Positions 1 to 11,714 of a stretch of DNA of 64,000 nt are shown piece after piece. Positions within the stretch are counted from its first letter, which is position 1. Each line of letters opens with the position of its first letter. A program made the translations under genes and the position numbers. Source of the DNA: Ascochyta rabiei. Lineage: Eukaryota; Ascomycota; Dothideomycetes; Pleosporales; Didymellaceae. Below the pieces are notes generated by a model that did no database searches, was not told the DNA's origin, and saw only the letters and a list, made by a program, of their open reading frames with translations. The stretch covers positions 310,001 through 374,000 of the forward strand of contig NC_082422.1 of NCBI RefSeq assembly GCF_004011695.2, read 5' to 3'.

Positions 1-2429
1 TATAATGGAGTAACAAACACCAACCTGGGCTCAGAGAGTATATATCACTCTATGCGTGAGACAGACTACCCAACTTCTGTGACCAACCTGCATCACACCC
101 AGGTGCCCTTCATCACTCAAGGTAAGTTTCCTCTTGAGGAAGACCCTCCCATACTGTGGAGAACCACGAACTTAGCAGCTCATAAATCTTCCTCTTGAAA
201 CAATCTGTGGGCTTCTAGGACCTTAGAAGCTCGTAGCACCTTCGCACAGCTTCTCTGAGTACCTACCGATATTCAGGGAAATGTACGCCTGTATCAGAGC
301 TTTAACGTATTGCACTGTCAGTCAATCGCTAATCAATCGAACAGAGTCACAGCCTCATACCTGTCACGAAGAAGGCATACAGGACTTCCGCGATTTTGTA
401 AACTTCATCGATGGTGTGGGGCTGTCAGCGCAGTGGTCTCCTGAATTCAGCTTCGACTGGTTGCAACCTGGAGAGCAGCACCCACATCAACAGCAACAAC
501 GCCAGGAGTCAAGACGGCACTCTCAGGAACGAGAGAGAACCCGTTCGCCTGCGCCTGAGGACATTGGCACACCGTTTAGTACTTGGCTGCCTTCAGCGCC
601 CGCTGATGATCAGGTTCATCTTCGGTCCCACTCGGGAGATGGTATGCAAACGTGTTTTACTTCTGCTTTATTTTTCCCGCTACATTTTCTGCGCTGACTC
701 AACATGAATAGATGTTCGAGAGAAACGAAGCCGAAGCGGGACGTACAACGTGACTGACGACCACCGCAATTTCCTAGTCTCGCTGCTGACCGGGTTTCCT
801 GCGCCGATATCTGACTTCGAGATACCCTCAAGGCACACCCTCACACGCTATATTACGGCCTTCTTTGGTGGTTTCCATAGTCATTTTCCCTACATCCACC
901 GGTCGACATTCCAGCCTTCGTGCTCCCCTTTGGAGTTAACCTTATCGATGGCCGCAGCAGGAGCCCAATATTGCTTCGAGAAACGAAGTTCTGAACGCCT
1001 CTTTCGCGTCGCGAAAGCAATTGTTTTTGAAAGACTTCGACAAGAAGAGTCATACTTTGGACCGCAGACTCTAGGCTTGATCGCCTCGAATGATATGTAT
1101 ACCCCTGAAGCGGTTCCTGCTACGCGACGCACTGGGCCGTGGGCTCCCCTTGATATGGCAAAAACGCTTCTTACGCTCGTAGGATTTGCGACATGGGAAC
1201 GTAAGGATCTGCTTCAACAAGCGTTCTGCCTTCGAGGTCTACTAGTACAGACTCTCCGCGACATTGGTCTTCGTGAAGAGAGCGTCGGCAACACTGCGTC
1301 CACTTCAAAATCGGCAATGTGGGATCAATGGGTCCAACTAGAATCCGCGCGACGTACGAAGCTGGTTGCTTTCTGCTACATAAACGTGCACAGTATTGCT
1401 TACAACATCCATCCTCTTCTCTGGAGCAGCGAGCTACATCTAAAGCTACCTTGCTGCACTCCGCAATGGCAAGCTTCGAGTGCAGCACAGTGGTTCGCTC
1501 TGCGACGAGATAACAAAGAAGAGCAGATGCCATTCCAGCAAGCACTCTCGCTATTGCTCCAGGGTCCCACGGGCAGCGAGACGGTCCGTCCCATACCCAG
1601 TCCTATCGGCAACTACATTCTCCTCCACGCCATACTCCAGCGTATCCATGTTGTGCGTGAGCTTTCCTTCCCCATGACATCGTCTACCAAGATATCAGCC
1701 TCGGAACTACAAACCGTCAGCCGCGCACTCCGCTCCTGGACCTCGCTCTGGCAACAAACCCCGGAGTCGATCCTCGACCCCAACAATGAAAGCGGGCCCA
1801 TCCCATTCACCTCGAGCGCCCTCCTAGTCGTCGCCTATGTACGTCTGTCGCTCGACATCGGGCAGTACCGCTACTTGGATTCACGCGATCCTACCACGAT
1901 AGCCGCGGGGCTCGCGCAGCTGCCAGACATCGAGCGCAACGACAATCTGCTCTCCGCGCTCCTGTACTCGACGCACGCACTGAGCATACCGGTGAGGCTA
2001 GGCATTGACCGAGTCGCCCGGAGCCAAGCCTTCTTCTGGAGCGTGCAGCACGCGATCTCGAGTTTCGAATGCGCCATCTTCCTGGCCAAATGGCTCTGCT
2101 CGCTGCCGAATCCGCTGCAGGAGGGCTCGTTATCTCGTGCGTTCCTTCCTCTACCCAATCATGCACTGCACAGCACAGACTAACGAGAACTAGGGTCCGA
2201 GCATCGCATTCTCCACTGGGTGCGGTGCATCATCAGAGAAGCCTACGCCGTGGTCGATTTCGACGACGCCGAGGATTTCCACGCAGAGCTCGCTGTACCA
2301 ACCGAGCCGTTCCCGCTGGGTCTGGCGGTGCTGAAGATCTGGTGCCGCTTCTTCCGGGGAAACACGCAGTGGCAGTTTGTGGTCAATTTGGGCCTGAGCC
2401 TGGAGCTGTACATGAAGACGCTGGAGTGA
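1..2429 (+). CDS. Fungal-specific transcription factor, 3' part (5' end outside window)
   Basis: Four exons can be joined in one frame: <1-121, 375-641, 712-2136 and 2194-2429, with stop TGA at 2427-2429. Donors are GTAAGT, GTATGC and GTGCGT. Acceptors end in AG, with branch-like GCTAAT, CTGACTC and GACTAAC just upstream. The joined protein has a Gln-rich, Arg-rich linker, then the pattern of the fungal transcription factor middle homology domain (FFGGFHSHFPYIHRSTF near the start of exon 3, then helical segments). The C-terminal helix block in exon 4 (RILHWVRCIIREAY) resembles C2H2-type members of this family. The DNA-binding domain would lie upstream of the window and is not seen, so C2H2 versus Zn2Cys6 is undecided. 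It is presumably a nuclear regulator with unknown targets. The first intron (253 bp) is long for this gene, so its acceptor at 373-374 is the least certain junction. The frame of exon 3 has no ATG start, which supports splicing from exon 2. Confidence 0.8.
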
Positions 2430-2973
2430 AGGCGCTGAGGAGATGGCATGCGCTGGTGCGATGGGGTTGTATATGGATCATCGACAGATTTCGCTGTTTC
2501 TAGCCTCTCTCCATCCGAGACTTTACTGGTGTAAACGTACATCTCCGCATTGGCCTTTGATAACCAAGGAACTCTATCGTTTTCATGGACTCGCAAGCTT
2601 ACCGAACATCTGCAACGCTGCTCCAGGTGCTTCTACACGCTTATAGAATATCGAGCTATATCCAGTCTACTTGGTTAATATAAGTATAACATATTTAAAC
2701 AGAGATTTATATAATCTAGTGTACATAATAATCACCACGCCTACTTGACTAACTATTCATAATAATAATAATAATAAAAGCAATACTTTACGTCTTCGAT
2801 GGAACAAACTGTTACATAGAAAAACCAAAGTGCCGGTGCACAGACTGCCTGCTGAGGCGATCAGTCGGGATGCTCGGATACCTAGTAGCACTCGTATAAG
2901 AGGGGAGGACAGGGGTCAAAATCGCCGACCTCAGGAGTGTCGGGTAGTAAGTACTACCGATTTATCATGACTA
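2430..2973. other. 3' flank of the regulator gene, AT-rich
   Basis: No gene is supported here. The stretch holds the likely 3' untranslated region and an AT-rich segment from about 2650 with an (ATA)n microsatellite at 2757-2777. It ends at the left terminal repeat of the Tc1/mariner element. Confidence 0.6.
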
Positions 2974-3057
2974 CTTGGTATCAGGCATAAGTAGTGTAGG
3001 TGGAGACGCTTGACAGGGGTACTCAGCTGTAATTTTTGGGTGAATTGAATTGATTAC

Positions 3058-4076
3058 TCAGTATTTTGTGTACCCGCCCTTTGCCTTAATAACTGCCTAG
3101 CATCTGTCCTTTATGCTCGCTACTACCTTCTAAAGGTCCTTAGGAGTAATAGAATCCCAGGCCTCCTGTATAATACCCCTAAGTCTCTTGTAGCTATACT
3201 GCCTGCTAGTAGGGAGGTTAGGATAGTAAGTCTCTATCTAGTCCTTTATCTTATCCTAGATAGCTTTAATTAGATTAAGATCTAGTAAAAATAGAGGCTA
3301 GTAGATAGGCTTAATTCCTCTCTTATAGAGCTCCTTAAGGGTAGACTCTGCTCTATAAGCTAATGCCCTATCCTGCATAAATAGGAGGTTAGGATAAAGG
3401 GTTAACCAGCTATAAATTAGAGGGACTATCCTCTTACAGTACCTCTTACTAGTAATACTAGCCTACTCCTTCTCCTAGAAGAGGGAGGGACCTTTTGTAG
3501 TGCTAGAGAAGCAGCCCTAGAACATCTACCTACGCTTCTTTAGCAACTTGTCTACTACACAGGTAGGATCCAGCTCCTCTCTAGGTCTCCTGGTAACCTA
3601 TCTCTGTCAGTGCCGCCCTCTAGTTACCTACGTCTTATTACTCCACAGTATCCTCTACTATTGCTAGTCCTCCTAGTCTACATAGAGCGTAGCCTACTCT
3701 AGACACAGATCTATATTATCTTGTAAGAGAGGTAGCTTTGCCTAGGCTATCTGACGTAAGTACCCTCTCCTCTGTAGGGCTTAGTAGATAACGTGCTCTA
3801 AGACACCCTAGTAATTAAAGGGGCTATAGGCAAGCTAATAATAGCTTATCTAACGCGTGCGTTGTAACAATCGGACGTAGGCCTCTAGATAGTTAATCTG
3901 GGCATCTGTAAGAGTGTGTAGGCAACTAGGTCACCTTCTTAGAGTAACCTGTTTACTAGCAAGGGCATAGCTAACTTGTCTCTCTGTGATGTTTAGGAGG
4001 TTGGCAATAAACTAATAAGTATGGCCAGCCAGACGGAGAGTCTGGACCTAGAGACGCTTATCTTGTGAGAGGTATT
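3058..4076 (-). pseudogene. Tc1/mariner transposase pseudogene
   Basis: Reading the minus strand and ignoring TAG/TAA, the frame shows a helix-turn-helix N-terminus (QTLRLAGHTY) and the catalytic segment MQDRALAYRAESTLKEL. It then shows LDLNLIKAI where the family has PDLNPIE, and ends in KAKGGYTKY followed by TGA at 3058-3060. The catalytic Glu reads Lys (GAA to AAA) and several Trp/Gln codons are TAG, both expected from RIP. The protein cannot be active. The N-terminus runs into the minisatellite at 4093-4230, so the original start is unclear. Confidence 0.85.
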
Positions 4077-4092
4077 AGTGATAGGCAGGAGT

Positions 4093-4230
4093 AGATAGCT
4101 GAGTAGATAGATGAGATGGCTGAGATAGCTGAGATGGCTGGCCGGCCATGGCTGAGATGGATGGCCGGCAGATAGTTAAGATGGCTGAGATGGCTGAGAT
4201 GGCTGAGATAGCTGAGATGGCTGAGATAGG
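4093..4230. repeat. 9-bp minisatellite, unit GCTGAGATR
   Basis: The unit GCTGAGATG or GCTGAGATA is repeated about ten times, interrupted by GGCCGGCCATGG and related sequence. It lies inside the transposon, at the 5' end of the transposase frame, where it reads as a Ser-His-Leu-like repeat on the minus strand. Confidence 0.85.
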
Positions 4231-4395
4231 AGGATGAGGGTGTAGGGCAACGGCACGTAGATGCTTCTAGAGACAAGAGACATTGTGTTACATACAAAAA
4301 TAGGGAGGATTTAATGTAATTTAGTTAATAGGGCTATTCCGCGACCTCCGGCTTATCCCGGACCCACCTACACTACTTATGCCAGCTACCAAGTA

Positions 4396-7377
4396 TGCTG
4401 CTTGACTTCTTCACTCTTGACGTCCATCAGTTGACGATGCTCTACTGTCTCCTTCTCTCGCATACCAACGGGAAGCATGCCTGCACTTGAGTTCTAGTGT
4501 GGTGTGTAAGAATCTATAGCATATCTGTAAAGCTGCTCTGAGTTCTTCTACACGCTAAGCGAAAACGCAGAGTTGTGTCTAGTTTGCTTGGCAACATTAG
4601 GGCGACCCTGAATGAAGATTGACTTGCTCTAGCATGCATGACAATTACTATACCTACCTTGACGGATATTTCGGATGATGATGTACAGGGTCTGAGACAC
4701 GATAAGCCGCTGCGCATTCAGAGCAACATGGTATCTGACAGTCACTGTTATGCCCGGATCGAAGCGGGTTGTTGTGCATGTCGCACGTAAGAAAGTGACG
4801 GAAGTAAGCCATGTCCGAGACATTAATGGCTGGTAGAGGTGGAGTCGCTTTGGACCTACTGCAAGACATTCAAAGAGTTGCTTATGAGACCCTGGGTGTA
4901 TGCCACTGAGCCATGACCTTTACCTGCGGAGTCATCGTGGATAGTCCGGGCGTTAAGCTCTGCATGACAAACAGACGCTGGTCAAGAATCCGGTGCTGGT
5001 CATCGAGCGTTGCGGAGAATAACGACGCTGTATCACCGCACAACTGTCGTTTCAATCTGACGTCTACTCGGTAACGCAAACGGCTCCACAGTCTCCAGAC
5101 TCGTCCATCCCATGTGCGACCGCACACGAGGCTGTCAGCATGTCAGCGCTAAGGCGTCGGGTTGTCGCACAGCGGGCGATCTAGTTCATCGTGTTGTGTG
5201 CGACGGTCGGTGCACGGTAAGCTGCTTGTCACACGATGGAGCTGATGTCCTCAGCGCTTGGAGTGCCACACGGAAAGTCGGAATGGGACTGTCAGCGCTT
5301 GGTTGCTGTAACATCGGCGCTTCGGTATCTGGAGTTACCTAAACTAAAAGTTTTGCTCGGGACTGTGTGACTTGGAGCGGAAGTCGTCGGAGACGAAGAA
5401 GTCGACTGCGGCGTCACCTTTTCTAGGGTGACGGCTCCTGAATGCGGGGCGCTTCGTGGCGTGGATCCTGCTTTGCAAAGCACTTGGAGCTATGAAGGAT
5501 GTTCGGTTGAAAATCCCGTCAGCATCTGTGTAGAGAAGAAAGCCTGTTGCTCAGTGGCTTCCCCGGAATTGATAGGGCTACACAGTGTCATGGCATGTTT
5601 AGCTCTGCATGCATGGCTTTGGTACCCGTCCACTACATACTCGTGGTGGCCTTTATGTTTTGGAGCCAGCGAATTGTGGCTTGCGTGACCGGCAGTTCCA
5701 GCCTACGATCCTCAACAGCGCCAGGCACCGCACTGCAATTGGCTACTTTCCTTGCATTTATGCCATAGGTATCAAAAGTCAATCGTGTGTCCATCGTTTT
5801 GTGGACCCTGCACGATCTCGACATTGGTAGGGAAAGTATGGGTTCTGACTCTTTGCCGCCGCTCCACCCGGTGAGTGTGGGTTCGCGAGGAGCTGGCTGC
5901 ACGCAGCTCAACCTGTTGCTGGTGTTTGGGGCGTTGGGCATCCTAGCAGTCGATCTCTCAGTCTGCTCTTCGTGGTAGGCACAGCAGTGTGCCTGGAGAT
6001 CTCGATGCGGTACCATGCAGCCAGTTACACCGGGAATGTCCGACGCAGTTGCCGTGGACTCGACAACCACTTGTACCACTGTCGAGCTGAGCATGCAGGA
6101 TATGCGATGTGACTTTGACAGGATTTGGGATAAAAGCATCGGTGCTGATGATTATGTAATAGAAAAAGAAAAATAGAGGTCAGACGGGCATGGAGAAGGA
6201 ATGGCCGCTGCATTGTTCGAAAAGGTCATGGCGTAGGCCAGACAATGCACCGTTCAGCTGAGAGCAGCGAACTGGCTGCTGTCAAATCTCAGCGGTGAGC
6301 GTGACGCGATGGAGGTGATGGCACTCTCCCGGTATCGATAGCATTGGCACCAAGGACGGCACGCGCCTATCACGGCTGTCGTGCTGAGTAGGTTTCATAA
6401 TTTAGGTTGCCAAGATATCGGCGAGGGTCGGGGCCAGTGTGCAGGCCAATGGCAGGCGCAACGTGGCTCTGGGAGTGAAATCGATGGTGATGAGGTTTTG
6501 ATACAGGCTGCAAAATCGCGGACCTGTTCATCGCAGCCCGGTGGTGTGTAGAGCGACAGTAGCTGAATGGTTGTTGGCGCGTACGCTTGAACCGTCGGGT
6601 GTTGGCGGAGAAGGGATAGCGCTCACAGAACGAATGGCACGGCAGGAGTGCAGGAGCAACCGTGCGTGGTTGTGGGTGTGGAGACCGGCGAAGATGCCCA
6701 GTCCAGGAATAGAGCGCAGCGTTGCACAAAGTGCGCAAAGGTATTGGCAATGATCTCCCCACGTAAAGCAGGAGCCAACTGATACGGGCCTCGGACTTGA
6801 GGGAATACGCAGATGGTTGTCAGAATGAAACGGGCAGAAGTGCGTAGCCGGGCATGAGTGGTACAGCGAGCAAGGCAGCTGTACTATGGTTCGGTAGAGG
6901 TGGCACATTCCAGGATGAAGGCGCTCTGAACAAAGGGTCTGTGAAGATGGCCGTGGTGTTGACAGCGCAGTACGGGTAGAGCAGGTTCAGCGAAAATGGA
7001 AAAGACGGTGACGGCAAGAGAGCGGCCAGGGCTCCAAGAGGGGCCACTCTCTCGGTTGTGGCGTGAGACGATTCTGCTTTGACCAGGGGTCTCCAGGGTC
7101 GCTGAGTGGGATAGCGCAGGCTGTGGTTGGCCTGCCCCTGAGAAGGCGGGATGTCGTCGCCTGTAGGCGGCTTGGTGTGCTTGGGGACGAGATGAAAGGA
7201 GGAAGAGGGCAAGCGCGTGCCGTCGTGTGGTGACATTTGTTGCCACCGCAGTGCAGCCATGCGCTGGTCCGCAGATGGACAACGAGGTGCGGTGCAGGTC
7301 GCAGAGCCTTTGCATCACGGGGACGAGGCCGCGACGAGGACGGCAGCCAACCAGCGAGGCGTGCAGCACAGCTCGCC
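4396..7377. other. About 3 kb with no supported gene
   Basis: Several open frames exist on both strands (for example 5633-6139 minus), but none shows a recognisable domain, a good start context or splice structure. Composition is mixed and not RIP-like. The short string TCAGCGCT recurs near 5143, 5253 and 5293, without a clear longer repeat. It could hold regulatory sequence for the gene at 8241, or a decayed gene. Confidence 0.5.
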
Positions 7378-7503
7378 AGTGCAGTAGGTGCAGTGGGTGC
7401 AGTAGGTGCAGTGGGTGCAGTAGGTGCAGTGCAGTAGGTGCAGTGGATGCAGTGGGTGCAGTGGATGCAGTGGGTGCAGTGGGTGGTGCAGTGCAGTGCA
7501 GCA
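7378..7503. repeat. 9-bp minisatellite, unit GTGCAGTRG
   Basis: About 13 tandem copies of GTGCAGTGG, GTGCAGTAG or GTGCAGTGGAT-like variants, ending in shorter GTGCA copies. It produces artificial open frames (Cys/Thr/His-rich or Ala/Pro/Thr-rich) on both strands. It sits about 740 bp upstream of the start codon at 8241. Confidence 0.9.
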
Positions 7504-7995
7504 GCTTGCGCTAGCTGCAGAGCGGTGAATTCTTGCGCGATCGTGTGTTTAGCGCAAATCTGCGCGCCAGGGCCCAGGGGCGGACAGAGGGCAAGAGACA
7601 GGGCAGCGGACAGCGGAGATGACATGACGCTGTTCGCAGGCGACTGAGTCGCTGGGCGCACCCTGCGGGCTCTGGCGATGGCGCACGCGGCAGGGGCTCT
7701 TGACATGACATGGAGGAGATTACAATCGGCCTAGTGCACGACTCTACGCTGCTCGACGTTGGCTCTCGGGCCCGCGCTACGTCCGCTTGGGTGTTCGGTG
7801 CTAAGGATTCGCGTGTTCGCGTTCTGTACTTGAAACTTCGCTGCAGGAGCGACCACCCACAGGGAAGGTGCCCTGCCACTGCCTGCGCACGGCCGGATTG
7901 TGTCGTCCACTATATCTCTCCAGCAGCCCCCAGGCGCCCAGGCACACGCAGCGCACGCTGTTGCCCGACCACGAGCTGACCACTCGTCCACGTTC

Positions 7996-8036
7996 CTTGC
8001 CCTGCCCTGCCCTGCCCGGCCCTGCCCTGCCCTGCT
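7996..8036. repeat. CCCTG pentanucleotide repeat
   Basis: Seven or so CCCTG units, one changed to CCCGG, about 205-245 bp upstream of the ATG at 8241, probably in the promoter or 5' untranslated region of that gene. Confidence 0.8.
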
Positions 8037-8240
8037 GCAGCCTCTGTCAGAGTCCGCTGCCGCCGACTGGAAGAGTGTAAGAGCCGTGTGTAACCAAGCT
8101 CGCCCGCTGCCTTGTACTGCCTCAGCCTGCACGCCCGGGGTTTCACACCGCACCACCCGGCCAGCCAAACCACCCACCGTCACTACAATAGCAGCCGCCT
8201 GGCTCGTCTCCCCCGCACCTTTGCTTCCCCACCAGACACC

Positions 8241-9662
8241 ATGGCCAGCACAGTCATGTCGACGCAGCTGAATCCGTGGAACTACGAGAAGCCCACCATG
8301 GCCACTCGCTCGGAGCGTTGCAGCTCTGACAGCTCCGCCTCCAGCCCTACCTTGTGCAACGACCGCCACGACACATTACGGCTAGACACCGCTGCCACAC
8401 AACCCACCAAAAAGGGGTCCATCTCCCTCCAGGACCGCTACATGTCGAGCGAAGAGGACCTGTCGCCGGCCTACGAGGACTCTGGCTCCGAGTCCGAGTA
8501 CGACTACGACGCCGTCGTGGTCGAGGATCTGACCAAGCAATGCCACTCCGCACAGAGGATGTCCATGTCGCGCTGGAACCAGGGGAAGAGCTGCGACACG
8601 GCCGTCAAAGTCTCGTACGCCTTCGTGGGCCGCCCCAAGGTAGTCGAGCTCAACCTGAGCTCGCCAGCACTCGAGCGTCCCATCTTACAACAACGCTCCG
8701 TCTCGCTGGCCAACCTGCCGGCGACAGCCATGAGCAAGACACAAAAGGTCGACCAAGTCCAGCGCCACTCGCTGAACGTCGTCCCTGTTCTGAAGCGACC
8801 CATCTCCCCACTGGCACGCCCCATCTCTCCTCTCGCTGTCATCGAGCCTCGACGCCCCTCCACAAGCTACAGCCCCTCAAGCAAGACAAGCACACTGAAC
8901 ATAGGCGACCTGACCTCCGCGCCCTCATCCGTCAACACCGCACCATCAAGTCGCAGCGCATCGCCCGCAGTGTCTGCTCCCATCCGACCTGCCAGTGCAA
9001 CCCCAGAAACTGCGTCTTCGCGACGCTCGTCAGTCTACATCCCTACAGGAGCTCGCCCTGAGTTGCAGCGAGGCCAGACAACACAGACTCAGTTCCGTTT
9101 CTCCCACCAAACCGCACCGCCGACACCCATGTCGCCGGCAACACACGCCTTCCTCAACACCGACCCCTTCGCGAAGCCGGCCGGCAACACTGCAATCCCT
9201 GCAAACAAGCCTTCCACACACAGACGTCTGCGGTCCATCTCCATGAAGCTCTCCCTCGCTAGGATCGCCATAACCCCCTCGTCAAAGAAGAGTGCCAACA
9301 ACGCCCCTGTCTCGCCGTACACACCCCTGACGCCACAGACTGCGCCCATCGAAGCCACATCCGGATTCGCGAGCCCAATGCCCAACAAGCTGCGCCGCGC
9401 GTCCACCATCCTGCGACCAAAGTCTCGCGGGGGAGACCCATCCAGAGGCCCTTCGCCGGAGATGGCTCCTCCAGTCCCTGTCCTGAATCGAGCCAGCACC
9501 ATGGGCCTGCCTCAGCGCCAGTCCAAGATGGTCGCAAGAGGAGCCGACGAGCGCGAGCCCACGCTCGTCCTTCCTCCTTTTGCAGACACGGACATGAATC
9601 CCATGGCCGCCGTCAAGAGCGGAAAGCTACGGAAGCGCAAGTCCCTCATGGATCTGCTCTAG
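8241..9662 (+). CDS. Conserved-looking Ser/Pro/Thr-rich protein of unknown function (473 aa)
   Basis: Intronless frame with stop TAG at 9660-9662. The ATG at 8241 was chosen because its context ACACCATGG is a good eukaryotic start. The frame is open upstream to 8112, but that part reads like leader sequence. The N-terminus has an acidic segment (SSEEDLSP, then SESEYDYD) and a short less-biased segment (VKVSYAFVGRPKVVELNL). The rest is Ser/Pro/Thr/Arg-rich with many basic SP/TP sites (KRPISPL, RRPSTSY, RRSSVYIP, RRLRSISM), suggesting a disordered, phosphorylated protein. The C-terminus is Lys/Arg-rich (KLRKRKSLMDLL). No catalytic domain, signal peptide or membrane segment is seen. Codon use is GC-rich, as in the gene at 1-2429, with no sign of RIP. 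Confidence 0.85.
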   Translation: MASTVMSTQLNPWNYEKPTMATRSERCSSDSSASSPTLCNDRHDTLRLDTAATQPTKKGSISLQDRYMSSEEDLSPAYEDSGSESEYDYDAVVVEDLTKQCHSAQRMSMSRWNQGKSCDTAVKVSYAFVGRPKVVELNLSSPALERPILQQRSVSLANLPATAMSKTQKVDQVQRHSLNVVPVLKRPISPLARPISPLAVIEPRRPSTSYSPSSKTSTLNIGDLTSAPSSVNTAPSSRSASPAVSAPIRPASATPETASSRRSSVYIPTGARPELQRGQTTQTQFRFSHQTAPPTPMSPATHAFLNTDPFAKPAGNTAIPANKPSTHRRLRSISMKLSLARIAITPSSKKSANNAPVSPYTPLTPQTAPIEATSGFASPMPNKLRRASTILRPKSRGGDPSRGPSPEMAPPVPVLNRASTMGLPQRQSKMVARGADEREPTLVLPPFADTDMNPMAAVKSGKLRKRKSLMDLL

Positions 9663-11714
9663 AGTGTTTCGACTCAACAGCTCGCTTGATTGTTTCGTTT
9701 CGAACCTGCATAAACGCATAGACGACGTTCATGCACTCCCTTGTCACCCTCACGTCACCCCGCACTTGTACATGCCACCCTTATCACTCTGTTACACTAC
9801 GACAGCGCTTCATCATACTGAACCTGCATAATACCTGGGCGTTCTTCCGGCGTTTTCCACTGCTTCAAGGTTACGATATCCCCTTGGGCACACTTTGTTT
9901 GTTTGTCATCATATCTTGGTTCGCGAAGTGCTCGCAGCCCATATCTGTCGCTATCTGCATCTAGCATGCATCTCGTTAATCCTTTGATCTGAAGCAATCC
10001 CTGCTTACCGCAACCGGTTGGCTGTCTCGATGAACATGTCACGATCTCTTATAGTGTTGGTATTACTTAGTCTTCAGCAATGCCCGGCATAGACGTGCAG
10101 TTGCAATCTACCATCTTACCATCTGAAACCTGTGCCAAGCTTGATTCTACCGCGCCACATACGATGCTGTCGTCATTCATGTCATCCCTGTCTTGCCAGT
10201 TCACGAAGCACAACTACAATTCGGCAAATACGTGCATGAACACTCTATATCACGCAGCTACTAACGAACTGCGCACCTACCAGGCCTAGTTCGCCATCCT
10301 GTGCGTGCAACACCAAAGACCAACTCGTTGTACAGAGGCTCTGACATGAACTGACAGGACGGCTCGGGAATATTGTCCCGTTCACAATCCACCCGCGCAG
10401 ATACAGCTCCACCGCCGGCCTCCTCCAATACACGAAACCCACATCACGCCTCACAATCCGTCCCGCGCAATCCCCTTTCGGCATCCACGAATCCGCAGGA
10501 GCAACCCCGAGCCCACAAAACCATTTCTGGCATTTGCCTTGGGTACAGGGTCTCGAGATGCAGGGAAGAGAATACGTCCGAATGCAAGGGTACGCGGTGT
10601 GAAATCTGTGGAGTTGCCGTCCTGACCATCTTGACCCACCTTTGACAACTCGACCTTTTTTTTCCGCCATAGTCCTAAAACAAAAGTTCGATATCACTTT
10701 GCATTTCGGTTTTCGTCACGAACAAGCACATACACACAACCCCATCTTCCCCACACAACGGCCAAAAAACAGCAAAATCACCCACCCACATCTACCCTGG
10801 TAGCAGCCGTTCCTGCTCATTTAACCAACTATGGCACCCCATTCACCCGCTCCGTCACGCCCAGGGGACCATGCATATGCCCGCCCGCCTGTTCATCAAC
10901 CCTCCCTCCTGAACCCCGTCCGCTGCTCACCAGGCAGGTAGCTGACCCCGCCTCGCGGCGCGCTTCGCGATCTCGGTGCTATTCCTCACGGCTCCATCCA
11001 TCCATCCATCCATCCACCCACTAGGTAGGTATGGTGGGTATTATTGCGCAACCCTGGTTTTCGAGTCACGCGTCCGCCTGTCGCAGTGCGTCCGCTTTGG
11101 TTGCGATCTACAGATCCCGCGTCGCGATCTGGAGTCTGTGTGTGTGTGAAGGAGTGCGCGGACACTTGGTTTGGAGACGCGGTCGATATGCGAAACACGC
11201 TACGTTAAGAGGACATGCGCGTACGGCTCGTGCGCGGAATTAGATGGTGGTGATTGTTTGGTAGGCTAGCTGTGCGGTGGAATGGGACGAGATGGGACGA
11301 GATGGGTGGCGAGGTCGCCGTTTGAATGAGCGTTGGGACCGGGGGTTTGGTGGTGTGTCAGGATCCAGGGTTGAGCGTTAATGGTAAAGGGCGCAAGCTG
11401 TGCATGGTGACCGTCACGTGCGTGCAGATCGGGTTGGCTTTTAGTGACGGCTTTTGCAGTTGCTGATGCCTCCATCGTGTACACGCTACACACGAAAGGC
11501 GTTTTGCGCCGGATGCCTCGGACCCTGGATTCTTTTCACGTTGCGTCAATGTCATTCGGTTCGCTAGTCTCTACCAGCGTTTTGCGCTTGCGGACGTTGG
11601 AATTGGGATGCGCCTTGGGATACGAAGGCGTTTTACGCTACGAAGGAGCTCGTTTTCTTTTTGGCCGATAAGGCGTCGCGCACGAGCCACCAAAAAAAAA
11701 CGCATTCACACTCC
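9663..11714. other. Intergenic region up to the AT-rich boundary
   Basis: It contains the presumed 3' untranslated region of the upstream gene and no frame with recognisable content. Poly-A/T runs occur at 10656-10664 and 11690-11700. GGCGTTTTGCGCC-like motifs recur near 11500, 11577 and 11625. The composition switches to AT-rich transposon sequence just after 11,700. Confidence 0.5.
10994..11017. repeat. (CATC)n microsatellite
   Basis: Six tandem CATC units, in non-coding sequence. Confidence 0.9.

Larger units (their letters stand above)
2974..4393 (-). mobile_element. Tc1/mariner transposon, RIP-damaged
   Basis: A 32-base inverted repeat flanks the element (2972-3003 and 4364-4395, 30 of 32 bases matching by eye). 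Each outer end is TA, as expected for a TA target duplication, so the element itself reads CTTGGTA...TACCAAG and is about 1.42 kb long. Inside is a minus-strand transposase pseudogene. An alternative is that the true ends are the weaker inner pair near 3013 and 4338 and that this outer palindrome belongs to the host sequence. It is the only clear transposon in the GC-richer part of the window. Confidence 0.75.

Noticed and set aside
5633..6139. 168-codon open frame on the minus strand
   Set aside because: No domain, biased composition, no start or splice support, and overlapping open frames on the other strand; likely chance in GC-balanced sequence.
6987..7706. 239-codon open frame on the minus strand
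   Set aside because: Its length comes from the 9-bp minisatellite (His-Cys-Thr and Ala-Pro-Thr repeats) and it has no recognisable domain.
10245..10697. 150-codon open frame on the minus strand downstream of the 473-residue gene
   Set aside because: No family signature or conserved-looking segment; it overlaps the probable 3' untranslated region.
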